DNA from: Thiopseudomonas denitrificans
Lineage (GTDB): Bacteria; Pseudomonadota; Gammaproteobacteria; Pseudomonadales; Pseudomonadaceae
Length of the DNA stretch: 64,000 nucleotides
Assembly (NCBI RefSeq): GCF_002866065.1
Contig: NZ_LNJZ01000005.1
Coordinates: 1-64,000 of the forward strand
Direction: 5' to 3'
This document shows positions 54,151-62,183 of the stretch, one piece after another. Each line of letters opens with the position of its first letter. Position 1 is the first letter of the stretch. A program made the translations under genes and the position numbers. The notes beneath the pieces were generated by a model. That model worked only from the letters and a program-made list of their open reading frames with translations. It made no database searches and was not told where the DNA came from.

Positions 54151-54651
54151 TCACTGCGGGTGACACAGCAGACGTAACAGCGGGTCTCCTGCCGGCAGGG
54201 TTTCGATCAGGATGCTGTCACCCAGATGTGATACCAGGTCCTGGCTGGTGCAATTGAGCATCAGGCGTTGTGCCCCGTCGCGGGCCTCTCCGCTCTGACG
54301 AAACTCAAACAGATCAAATTCCAGCAGCAGGCTGCCATTGGCCTCCATCGCGGTTCCTGCATTGTCGATGGCGGTTATGCGGGTAACGGGCGGCCAGAGC
54401 AGTGTCCAGGGGTGCAGTGGCAGCGTTTCCTGCGTTTGGCTGACGATCAGGGCGCTGGCTGGCAGGCCGTCGCGCACGCCGGTGGCCCAGTGATAATCCT
54501 GATAGGCCAGCGAGGCCGCACCGCCGGCCAATACCAGCACGCCGGCCAGCAAAATGCGCAGCCGGAGCGAGCGCCTGTGCAGCAGTGCGGACAGCAACAA
54601 AACAATGGCAGCCAGGACGGGCAGGGCGATCAACAGGGTTGGAGCATGCAT
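54151..54651 (-). CDS. Membrane protein of unknown function (paralogue of the 57363 gene)
   Basis: From the ATG at 54649-54651 the protein is 166 residues. It has two N-terminal transmembrane segments (about 5-24 and 33-50), a conserved YQDY (50-53), LPA (63-65), PWT (81-83), LNC (132-134) and a C-terminal LLC (Cys163). The same set of positions occurs in the protein at 57363-57872. I do not recognise a named family. The LNC cysteine and the C-terminal cysteine could form a disulfide, since the domain after the helices may face the periplasm. The gene is divergent from the symporter. Confidence 0.7.
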   Translation of the reverse strand: MHAPTLLIALPVLAAIVLLLSALLHRRSLRLRILLAGVLVLAGGAASLAYQDYHWATGVRDGLPASALIVSQTQETLPLHPWTLLWPPVTRITAIDNAGTAMEANGSLLLEFDLFEFRQSGEARDGAQRLMLNCTSQDLVSHLGDSILIETLPAGDPLLRLLCHPQ

Positions 54652-55229
54652 GGAGTGATACCGAATGACGGGAAGCAAGGGAGCACAGTGTACCTGCAGG
54701 CAGCAGCCGCTTGCACGGCCGATGGCTGCCCGCTACAGCCGACATCGGGCGCTGATGTCCGTCATCCTTTGGTCGGTAGCGGGAAAGCATTGGGTTTGTC
54801 GCTGTTTTTTATTTGATGTTGGCCGGCATGTTTTTTATTGATGCAATAAACATGTTGCAGATGCCGGAGAATCCTTTCCTTAAATATGCCGTGCGTTTTT
54901 TTGTAATTTTACGTTGAATTTGAAAGCCTCCTAACTATTTGTTTTTATTGGTTAGCTCTACATGCTAATGAATTGTTTTGGCAATTCTGTGCTTGTTTTC
55001 AGTGCTGGCTTTATTGTTTTCCGAACCTGTTCCCCAGGTTTTTAGTGGCAAGTGTACGGCAAGTTTTCAGTTGTTTAATTGGTGTGCAAGCTACTTGATA
55101 GCATGCTCATAAGACTAATGTCGGGGCTTTATAAAGCTGTTCATTTTTTGCAATATTCCGCCCGGAAGCCTTGCAGCGCCAGCTTTGGTGCGGCATGGCC
55201 GAAAAACAAAAACAAGCGGAGATCGCATT
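54652..55229. other. AT-rich leader upstream of the symporter operon
   Basis: Nearly 580 bases without a gene. From about 54790 to 55180 the sequence is much richer in A/T than the rest of the window, with many T-runs. It includes a 12-base palindrome GCTTTATAAAGC (55127-55138) and the -35-like TTGATA (55095-55100) with TAATGT 15 bases on. It is probably a regulatory region with the divergent promoters and maybe an mRNA leader; no riboswitch class is recognised. Confidence 0.5.
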
Positions 55230-55490
55230 ATGGTCGATAAAGAAGTAGCACAGGCGTACTGGAAGGCGAACCTTCGCCTGATCGTCGGGTGCATGGTGGT
55301 GTGGGCCTTTACGGCCTACGGCATTTCCATGTTCCTGCGCCCCGTCCTGGTAGGCATAACTATTGGTGGTGTGGATATCGGATTCTGGTTTTCACAGCAG
55401 GGTTCCATCCTGACCTTCATTGCTCTGGTCTTTTTCTACTCGTGGAGAATGAACCAGATCGACAAACACTTTGGCATGGCGGAGGAGTGA
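55230..55490 (+). CDS. DUF4212 sodium/substrate symporter small subunit
   Basis: 86-residue protein with two membrane helices (about 15-38 and 52-75). It matches the DUF4212 family, usually found next to sodium:solute symporters of the VC_2705-like type, where it is taken as an accessory subunit. CGGAG lies before the ATG at 55230. It precedes the symporter by four bases. Confidence 0.88.
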   Translation: MVDKEVAQAYWKANLRLIVGCMVVWAFTAYGISMFLRPVLVGITIGGVDIGFWFSQQGSILTFIALVFFYSWRMNQIDKHFGMAEE

Positions 55491-55494
55491 GATC

Positions 55495-57264
55495 ATGAGT
55501 CAGTTTGCAGTCAACATGATTTTTATCGGCCTGTCCTTTGCGCTGTACATTGGTATTGCGCTCTGGACCCGCGCCGGTTCCACCAAGGAATTTTACGTAG
55601 CGGGCGGTGGTATTCACCCGGTTACCAACGGCGTTGCCGTTGCCGGTGACTGGATGTCTGCGGCTTCCTTCCTGTCCATGGCCGGCATGGTGGCCTTTAT
55701 GGGTTACGCAGGTTCTGCGTTCCTGATGGGCTGGACCGGCGGTTACATTCTGCTGGCAATGTTGCTGGCTCCTTATCTGCGCAAGTTTGGCAAGTTTACT
55801 GTGCCTGCTTTCGTAGAAGACCGTTACCAGAGCCGTACTGCCCGAATGATCGCGGTGGTCAGCCTGCTGTGCATCTCGCTGACCTACATGATCGGCCAGA
55901 TGACCGGTTCCGGCGTGGTATTTGCCCGTTACCTGAACGTATCTATTGATCTGGGTATCTGGATTGCTGCCGGTATTACCTTCTTCTACGCCGTACTGGG
56001 CGGCATGAAGAGCGTGACCTACACCCAGGTTGCCCAGTACTGCGTACTGATTGTGGCTTATCTGGTTCCGCCGATCTTCATCTCTATGCAGTTGACCGGT
56101 AACCCGATTCCTCAACTGGGTATGCTGAGCGAAGTGGGTAACGAAGGCATTAATGTAATTCCAAAACTCGACGGCATCCTGGCCGAGCTGGGCTTTGCCG
56201 AGTACACCGGGTTTGCTGCCGACCCGCTGAACTACTTCCTGCTGACTGCCACCCTGATGGTGGGTACTGCGGGCCTGCCGCACGTAATCGCCCGTTTCTT
56301 TACCGTGCGTAAAGTGGCTGAAGCCCGCTGGTCTGCTGGCTGGGCTCTGGTGTTCATTGCGCTGCTGTACCTGACTGCACCTGCGGTTGCGTCCATGGCT
56401 CGTCTGAACCTGATGGAGACTGTGTATCCAAATGGTGCCCAGGCTGACCCGATTGACTACGAGCACCGTCCGGACTGGATGAACAACTGGCTGGAAACCG
56501 GTCTGCTGAAGTTTGAAGACAAAAACGGTGACGGCCTGATTCAGTACTACAACGATGCCAGTGCAAAAGGTAAAGAGCTGACTGCCGAGCGTGGCTGGGC
56601 GGGTAACGAGCTGACCGTAAACAATGACATCATCGTGGTTGCCAACCCTGAAATTGCCAAGCTGCCAGGCTGGACCATTGGCCTGATGGCTGCCGGTGCG
56701 ATTGCTGCCGCGCTGTCCACTGCTGCCGGTTTGCTGATGGCCATTTCCTCTGCGGTGAGCCATGACATTGTCAAGGTTGCCCTCAAGCCTGACATGACAG
56801 AAAAAGGCGAGATGAACGTGGCGCGTATTGCCATGCTGGCTACTCTGATGCTCAGTGCCTATCTGGGTATGAACCCGCCTGGTTTTGCCGCGCAGACGGT
56901 GGCGCTGGCCTTTGGTCTGGCTGCATCGTCCCTGTTCCCTGCGCTGATGATGGGTATCTTCTCCCGACGCATCAACGGTAAAGGTGCTATCGCCGGTATG
57001 CTGGCGGGTATCACCCTGACCCTGGTGTACATCTTCATGTTCAAGGGCTGGTTCTTCATCGCCGGGACCAACAACTTCCCGGATACCGCTGAATACTGGT
57101 TCTTTGGCGTGAACCCGCTGGGTATCGGTTTCATCGCAGCTATCGTTAACTTCATCGTGGCCTATGCTGTATCCTTGTCCACCGAAGAACCATCACAAGA
57201 GATCCAGGATCTGGTGGAAAGCGTGCGTTACCCGAAAGGTGCCGGCGCAGCCATGGATCACTAA
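55495..57264 (+). CDS. Sodium:solute symporter family protein (ActP-like, VC_2705 type)
   Basis: 589-residue inner-membrane transporter of the SSS family with about 13 to 14 helices. Typical parts are the N-terminal FYVAGGGIHPVTNGVAVAGDWMSAASFLSMAG and IVSLLCISLTYMIGQMTGSG-like stretches. A long hydrophilic insert (about 315-390) contains DKNGDGLIQYYND (342-354), which looks like a calcium-binding EF-hand-type loop. Small carboxylates such as acetate are known substrates of relatives; the substrate here is not determined. Its codons favour T in third positions (GGT, GCT, CGT) more than neighbours. It has its DUF4212 partner directly upstream. Confidence 0.9.
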   Translation: MSQFAVNMIFIGLSFALYIGIALWTRAGSTKEFYVAGGGIHPVTNGVAVAGDWMSAASFLSMAGMVAFMGYAGSAFLMGWTGGYILLAMLLAPYLRKFGKFTVPAFVEDRYQSRTARMIAVVSLLCISLTYMIGQMTGSGVVFARYLNVSIDLGIWIAAGITFFYAVLGGMKSVTYTQVAQYCVLIVAYLVPPIFISMQLTGNPIPQLGMLSEVGNEGINVIPKLDGILAELGFAEYTGFAADPLNYFLLTATLMVGTAGLPHVIARFFTVRKVAEARWSAGWALVFIALLYLTAPAVASMARLNLMETVYPNGAQADPIDYEHRPDWMNNWLETGLLKFEDKNGDGLIQYYNDASAKGKELTAERGWAGNELTVNNDIIVVANPEIAKLPGWTIGLMAAGAIAAALSTAAGLLMAISSAVSHDIVKVALKPDMTEKGEMNVARIAMLATLMLSAYLGMNPPGFAAQTVALAFGLAASSLFPALMMGIFSRRINGKGAIAGMLAGITLTLVYIFMFKGWFFIAGTNNFPDTAEYWFFGVNPLGIGFIAAIVNFIVAYAVSLSTEEPSQEIQDLVESVRYPKGAGAAMDH

Positions 57265-57313
57265 TCCCTGTAATGTCACCTGCATGACTCGTTATGCAGG
57301 TACAGGCAACCTC

Positions 57314-57343
57314 AACAGGCTTCCCTCGGGAAGCCTGTTTTAC
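57314..57343 (+). terminator. Terminator after the symporter
   Basis: AACAGGCTTCC (57314-57324) and GGAAGCCTGTT (57329-57339) form an 11-bp perfect stem with a tight loop, followed by TTTA. The next gene begins 20 bases on, so it must be read through or separately transcribed. Confidence 0.85.
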
Positions 57344-57362
57344 TCCAAGACAGGAAAAATTC

Positions 57363-57872
57363 ATGATCTGGACATTGTTGACAGCAGCAGGCGCTGCCTT
57401 TCTGGCCGCCGGTATTGCGCAGTACGCCCGTCTGCTGACCGCCAAGAAACTGCCCAAATGGATCGTGCCAGCCGCTGCCGGTCTGGGCATTCTGGGCTAC
57501 CAGATTTACATGGAGTACAGCTGGTTCGAGCGTACTCAGGCCCAGTTGCCGGCAGGCTCGGTAGTCACCGAAGTGCGCGAGCAGCCGGCGTTTTGGCGCC
57601 CCTGGACGTTTATCGTGCCGCTGAAAATGGGTTTTAGCGTGATCGAGCCGGACAAGGTGCAGCTGGCCTCACAGGACGGCGAGCGTATTGCCCGCTTTCG
57701 CCTGTACAGCTTTGAGCAGGCCTTTGTCGATCATGTCGACCAGACCGGTTATCTGCTCAACTGCAGTCGCGCCGTTCTGGTACCACTGGATGCCGACAAC
57801 AGCCCGCAACCGGACAGGGCGCTACAGCTGGAGCGCCAGAGCCGGTTGTATACCCTGGTATGCAACAGCTAA
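57363..57872 (+). CDS. Membrane protein of unknown function (paralogue of the 54151 gene)
   Basis: 169 residues from the ATG at 57363 (AGGA upstream). Two N-terminal membrane segments, then YQIY (46-49), LPA (62-64), PWT (80-82), LNC (132-134) and a terminal LVC (Cys167). Spacing of every block agrees within a few residues with the gene at 54151-54651. The pair flanks the DUF4212/symporter genes. The function is unknown; I infer a periplasmic domain with a possible disulfide between the two cysteines. Confidence 0.72.
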   Translation: MIWTLLTAAGAAFLAAGIAQYARLLTAKKLPKWIVPAAAGLGILGYQIYMEYSWFERTQAQLPAGSVVTEVREQPAFWRPWTFIVPLKMGFSVIEPDKVQLASQDGERIARFRLYSFEQAFVDHVDQTGYLLNCSRAVLVPLDADNSPQPDRALQLERQSRLYTLVCNS

Positions 57873-57902
57873 CAGCACAGGCTACTGACTGCTGCAAGAC
57901 GG

Positions 57903-59396
57903 CTATTTCTTGCCCATCAGCGAGCCGAGAATACCGCGCACGATCTGCCGGCTGATCTGGTTGGTAGCCTGCCGGATGGTGCTTCGCACCACCTTGCCGG
58001 CAAGGTCACCCAATACGCCGTCGGCGGCGTCGGCCGCCCCCTTTCTGGCAGCATTCTTCGCCGGTGCCGGTTTTTCCGGAATCTGTACTTCGCGGGTCGC
58101 CTGTTCGGCACGGGCTGCAAGGATTTCGTAGGCCGATTCACGGTCAAACGGTTTGTCGTAGCGGCTGCCCAGCCCTGACTGGCGGACCAGTTGCGCACGC
58201 TCGCCGTCCGTCAGCGGTCCGACCCGTGACTGGGGCGGAGCAATGGCCACCTTCTGCACCACACTTGGCGTACCCTTGTCCTCCAGGGTGGCAAACAGGG
58301 CTTCACCGATGCCCAGGGTTGTCAGTTCCTGCAAGGTGCCGAACACCGGATTGGGACGGAAACCGTCGGCTACCGCTTTCAGTGATTTCTGCTCTTTGGC
58401 GGTGAAGGCACGCAGGCCGTGCTGCACGCGCAAGCCGAGCTGGGCCAGCACCGCATCCGGCAGGTCGGACGGCGACTGGGTGACAAAGTACACGCCGACA
58501 CCCTTGGAGCGGATCAGGCGCACCACCTGTTCGATGCGGTCTTGCAGCGCCTTGGGCGTGCCCTTGAACAACAGGTGGGCCTCGTCGAAAAACAGTGCCA
58601 GTACCGGCTTGTCGGCGTCACCGCGTTCGGGCAACTGTTCGAACAGCTCCGACAGCAGCCAGAACAGGAAGGTGGCATACAGCTTGGGCGCTTCATGCAC
58701 CAGCCGGGTGCCGTCGAGAATATGGATGGTGCCGCGACCGTCGGCCGAAGGCTGCAGGATATCGCCCAGCTGCAGCGCCGGCTCGCCAAAGAACTGGTCG
58801 GCCTGTTGCTGCTCCAGCGTGGCCAGTTTGCGCAGCAGCGCGTTGGCCGACTGACGGGTGAACAGCGCGCTGTCGTCGGCCAGTGCTTCAGGATTATCGA
58901 GCAGGTGGCTGATCATTGCCTTGAGGTCTTTCATGTCCAACAACAGCAGGCCTTCACGATCGGCCACCTTGAAGGTGGTGTAGAGCACTGCCTGCTGGGC
59001 GTCGGTCAGCTCCAGCAGGTTGGCCAGCAGCAGGGGGCCCATGTCGCTGATGGTGGTACGCAGCGGGTGGCCCTGGCTGGCAAAGACATCCCAGAAACAG
59101 ACCGGATAGCCTTTTGGCGAGTGCTGCAGCCAGTTCATGCTGGCAATGCGCTCGGCAATCTTGCCGGACGGGGTGCCGGCGGTGGCAATGCCGCTCAGGT
59201 CACCTTTCACATCGGCGGCAAATACCGCTACGCCAGCGTCGCTGAACTCTTCCACCAGGCGTTGCAGGGTCACGGTCTTGCCGGTACCGGTGGCACCGGC
59301 GATGATGCCGTGGCGGTTGGCCAGGCGCAGGGAATGGCCGACGGGTTCGCCGGTCAGCAGGTTCTCACCCAGGGTGAGCAGGCGGGTTGTGGTCAT
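57903..59396 (-). CDS. yjgR: HerA-like ATPase (YjgR/DUF853)
   Basis: 497-residue ATPase from the ATG at 59394-59396 (E. coli YjgR 500). P-loop GATGTGKT (34-41), and Walker B LALFFDEAHLLF. The C-terminal region (after about 420) is alanine/lysine-rich and ends in ILGSLMGKK. It is a HerA/FtsK-type motor by family; its role is unknown. An earlier TTG would add nine residues. It is the downstream member of the minus-strand group. Confidence 0.9.
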   Translation of the reverse strand: MTTTRLLTLGENLLTGEPVGHSLRLANRHGIIAGATGTGKTVTLQRLVEEFSDAGVAVFAADVKGDLSGIATAGTPSGKIAERIASMNWLQHSPKGYPVCFWDVFASQGHPLRTTISDMGPLLLANLLELTDAQQAVLYTTFKVADREGLLLLDMKDLKAMISHLLDNPEALADDSALFTRQSANALLRKLATLEQQQADQFFGEPALQLGDILQPSADGRGTIHILDGTRLVHEAPKLYATFLFWLLSELFEQLPERGDADKPVLALFFDEAHLLFKGTPKALQDRIEQVVRLIRSKGVGVYFVTQSPSDLPDAVLAQLGLRVQHGLRAFTAKEQKSLKAVADGFRPNPVFGTLQELTTLGIGEALFATLEDKGTPSVVQKVAIAPPQSRVGPLTDGERAQLVRQSGLGSRYDKPFDRESAYEILAARAEQATREVQIPEKPAPAKNAARKGAADAADGVLGDLAGKVVRSTIRQATNQISRQIVRGILGSLMGKK

Positions 59397-59471
59397 GGCA
59401 AATCTCGTATCCGGGTCGGTCAAATGTTGCGGGGCAGCTTAGCAAAGATTGCTGTCCGGGGTAGCATGGCC

Positions 59472-60488
59472 CTACTCAAACTTGCGTACCCGCTCACGGG
59501 TATCGGGGTGGCTGGACAGCATGTGCAGCAGTTTTTCCGTGCGGCGGGCCGGCTCCTCGCTGGCGGCGGCTGTGTCCAGGCGGCGCATGATGTTGGCAAA
59601 GTGAACGGGGGCAATGCCCTGATGGTGCAGTTGTTGCAGGGCAAAGTCATCGGCTTCGCTTTCCATGTCGCGTGAATAGGCCATGTTCATCAGGTAGGCC
59701 GGTGCGCCGGCCAGGGTATCGGAAGCGGCGGAAATGTCGCCGGTAATCGCCATCATGCCCCAGTACAGCAGGCCGTTCTGCACGATGCGGCGCATGCCGT
59801 GGTGGCCGGCCACGTGACCGATTTCATGGGCCAGTACTGCACTCAGTTCGTCATCGTCTTCGGCCAGTTCGACAATATCGTCCAGAAATACCAGGTCGCC
59901 GCCGGGCAGGGCAAAGGCGTTTGCACCGATGCTGGCCTGACGGAAATGCACACGCAGGCGCAAGTCCGGGTGCGCCGCCAGCAGGGGCGCAAAGTGTTGT
60001 TGCAACTGTTGTTGGCGCTCGGCCGGCAACTGGCTGGGCTCGAGCAGGTAATCATCCAGAAACTGCAGGGTCTGGCGACCAATATGGGCTTCGATGCCCG
60101 GCGGCAGTGCTGCGACAATCCCGCGTGCGGCCAGCGGCGCACCCCGGGTCAGCCCCAGATACAGGCTCAGCAACAGCACCACAACGCTGAGCAGCATCCA
60201 TTTCCAGCTGGATTCCAGGCTGTGCAGCCAGCCGTGGCGGGCACCGTGCAGGTGGCGCATCATCAGGTCCAGTGCGGCATGATCATCACTGGCAAAGTGG
60301 CCACCATCATCAAAACTGATCATGCGCGCGCTGTTGCCCAGCCGGCTGCCGACCTGCACGCTGGCGGGTGGATAGCTGCGGACATGCGTATCGTAATGCA
60401 GGCACCAGTTGCCGTCGGCAGCCAGTTCCAGCCGGGCGTCGTGGCGCTGCGAACTCAGGCCGTCAAAGTAGGAGCCACGGGCTTGCAT
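59472..60488 (-). CDS. M48-family zinc metallopeptidase, membrane-anchored
   Basis: 338 residues. One membrane helix (about 96-113), an M48 domain with HEIGH (221-225) and third ligand in ESEAD (276-280), and a N-terminal domain of about 90 residues of unknown role. It is probably a periplasmic or membrane protease. Its ATG follows directly on the stop codon of the DUF898 gene (TAGATG). Confidence 0.88.
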   Translation of the reverse strand: MQARGSYFDGLSSQRHDARLELAADGNWCLHYDTHVRSYPPASVQVGSRLGNSARMISFDDGGHFASDDHAALDLMMRHLHGARHGWLHSLESSWKWMLLSVVVLLLSLYLGLTRGAPLAARGIVAALPPGIEAHIGRQTLQFLDDYLLEPSQLPAERQQQLQQHFAPLLAAHPDLRLRVHFRQASIGANAFALPGGDLVFLDDIVELAEDDDELSAVLAHEIGHVAGHHGMRRIVQNGLLYWGMMAITGDISAASDTLAGAPAYLMNMAYSRDMESEADDFALQQLHHQGIAPVHFANIMRRLDTAAASEEPARRTEKLLHMLSSHPDTRERVRKFE

Positions 60489-61868
60489 CTAGATGATCGC
60501 CATATCCATGTCGAACATGTCGCCCAGCTCCTGGCCGAGGGCATTGACCTGCTCGATCTGGGTGCCGACGAACTTGTCCAGATCGCCGTTGATAATGATG
60601 GTGGTACATTCGGCGCGGTAGCGGGCCATGCGTACCTTGGCCCAGGGTGTGTACAGCCCCAGCGTCAGCATGATCAGGATGCTGTTGGAAAAGTAGATCC
60701 ACAGCGTGGTGCGCTTGCTCATGCTGGACTCGATACGGTGGCCGGCCAGCGCGATGTTGTTGAGATACAGGTTGGTCAGCGATGCCATGAAATAGCCGAA
60801 TACCAGCAAGTAGCCGAGCAGTGCCACCAGCGGATGCACTGCCACGGCCAGCACGCCGGCCGCGATGATGGTCAGCAGCACTTTCAGGCCAAACAGGTAA
60901 TAGCTGGTCAGGGTGCCGTTGAACTGGAAGGCGGCCAGGCCGTAGCGGCTGTTTTCCACCTGGTATTTGTGTTTCTGGTGCAGGCTCAGCGGCAGGCCCA
61001 GCGAGAAGGTGATGGCCGAGACGAAAGGCCACAGCAGCACCACCTTGGCCGCACCGCCATAGGTGCCTACAAAATTGAAACGCACGCCGCGGTAGGCGCT
61101 GTTGATGGCGTTGAAACGCAGAGAACGCGCCAGCACCCATGGAATCGCCGGCAGGATCGCCAGCAGCAGGAACAGGCTGAGTATGGGCATGAAGTTGGAT
61201 GTCAGGTTCCATGCCACCAGGACGAAAAAGGCGATGATGCGCCCCCGGAGAATCACTTTCGGGTCGGCCAGATACTGGAAATTGTTGCCGTCCAGCAGGG
61301 TGTTGCCATAAAAGTATTGCCGGTTGCGTACTTTGGCCCAGGCCGAATAGATGCCCAGCGTCAGTACCGTCAGCACGATATTGATGATCCAGATACCGAA
61401 GTACTCGCGGCCGTTACCGGTGAACTGCATGGGCACGTGCCGTGTCGCGGAGGCATGCAGGCGCTCTGCCGCCGGCAGGGGTTCCCTCAGTGTGCCGGTG
61501 CTGGTTTTCAGCGGCTCGGGCCGGCGTATGGCCGGCTCCGGGGTATCGTCCTGTATGGCAAAGCTGGCGCGGGTACTGGTCGGTTGGTCTGGTGCGGGCT
61601 GCTCCGGCTCGGGTGTTTCGATCGGCTCCAGTGACAGCTCGAACTCGGGTTCCATGCGTACTGCAATGCCGAACTGGGCCAGTTTGCGCAGATAGGCTTC
61701 GGCCTTGTCGTGTTCCAGATCTTTTTTGAGTACGGCCTGCGGATTGATATACAGCTGGTGCAGCCGGGTGTCATTGAGCTTCAGTAGCTGGCGCAGGTTC
61801 GACTGCACCTGCTCCAGTGTGAAACCGGGCAATGGCTGGGGGTTGAAAACCAGACGATAGCGCAGCAT
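60489..61868 (-). CDS. DUF898 (YjgN-like) membrane protein with an N-terminal extra domain
   Basis: 459 residues. The C-terminal half has eight or so helices in the DUF898/YjgN pattern (NGREYFGIWIINIVLTVLTLGIYSAWAKVRNRQYFYGN). The N-terminal 75 residues form a small folded domain (GFTLEQVQSNLRQLLKLND...LAQFGIAVRMEPE) that recurs at the start of other membrane proteins in gammaproteobacteria. A proline/acidic linker joins them. Co-transcribed with the M48 gene; the function is unknown. Confidence 0.86.
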   Translation of the reverse strand: MLRYRLVFNPQPLPGFTLEQVQSNLRQLLKLNDTRLHQLYINPQAVLKKDLEHDKAEAYLRKLAQFGIAVRMEPEFELSLEPIETPEPEQPAPDQPTSTRASFAIQDDTPEPAIRRPEPLKTSTGTLREPLPAAERLHASATRHVPMQFTGNGREYFGIWIINIVLTVLTLGIYSAWAKVRNRQYFYGNTLLDGNNFQYLADPKVILRGRIIAFFVLVAWNLTSNFMPILSLFLLLAILPAIPWVLARSLRFNAINSAYRGVRFNFVGTYGGAAKVVLLWPFVSAITFSLGLPLSLHQKHKYQVENSRYGLAAFQFNGTLTSYYLFGLKVLLTIIAAGVLAVAVHPLVALLGYLLVFGYFMASLTNLYLNNIALAGHRIESSMSKRTTLWIYFSNSILIMLTLGLYTPWAKVRMARYRAECTTIIINGDLDKFVGTQIEQVNALGQELGDMFDMDMAII

Positions 61869-62019
61869 GGAGACCTCTCCCTGGCAAAAAAACGCAGTCT
61901 AAACCGGCTATGCGGGATATGTCATCAGGTCTGATGTGAAAATGTCGGCTTTGCAGTATCGGTGCACAGGTTGCGAAGGGTCACTGCATGTACACCCATG
62001 CACCGCCGCCGCAGGCCGC

Positions 62020-62183
62020 TAGTGGCCTGAACGGCTAGTTCGTTAACTCAAGTTCGGATGGCTGGGGATTCGGGGCAAGGCGCTGTGACGAGTCATAGCG
62101 GGGCTATGGCGAGGAGCAGCAACGCAGCATCGGAGCCTCAGGCGCCGAAATTGACTAATGGAATTAGCCCGTACAGGCCATTA
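62020..62183 (-). mobile_element. MITE-like fold-back element, copy 3 (complete)
   Basis: About 164 bases. Termini TAGTGGCCTGAACGGCTAG and, inverted, TAATGGCCTGTACGGGCTA match over about 40 bases as imperfect inverted repeats. The centre has CATAGC/GCTATG. No reading frame inside. The right end at 62183-62181 gives the TAA stop of ycaO on the minus strand. The 150 bases before it (61869-62019) hold nothing else I recognise. Confidence 0.85.

Noticed and set aside
55081-55130. Candidate sigma-54 or CRP sites in the AT-rich leader
   Set aside because: TGGCAAG and TGTGCA-like words do not meet the consensus at the needed spacing.
59799-61634. 611-residue plus-strand frame opposite the M48 and DUF898 genes
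   Set aside because: Gln/His-rich shadow frame opposite two well supported genes.
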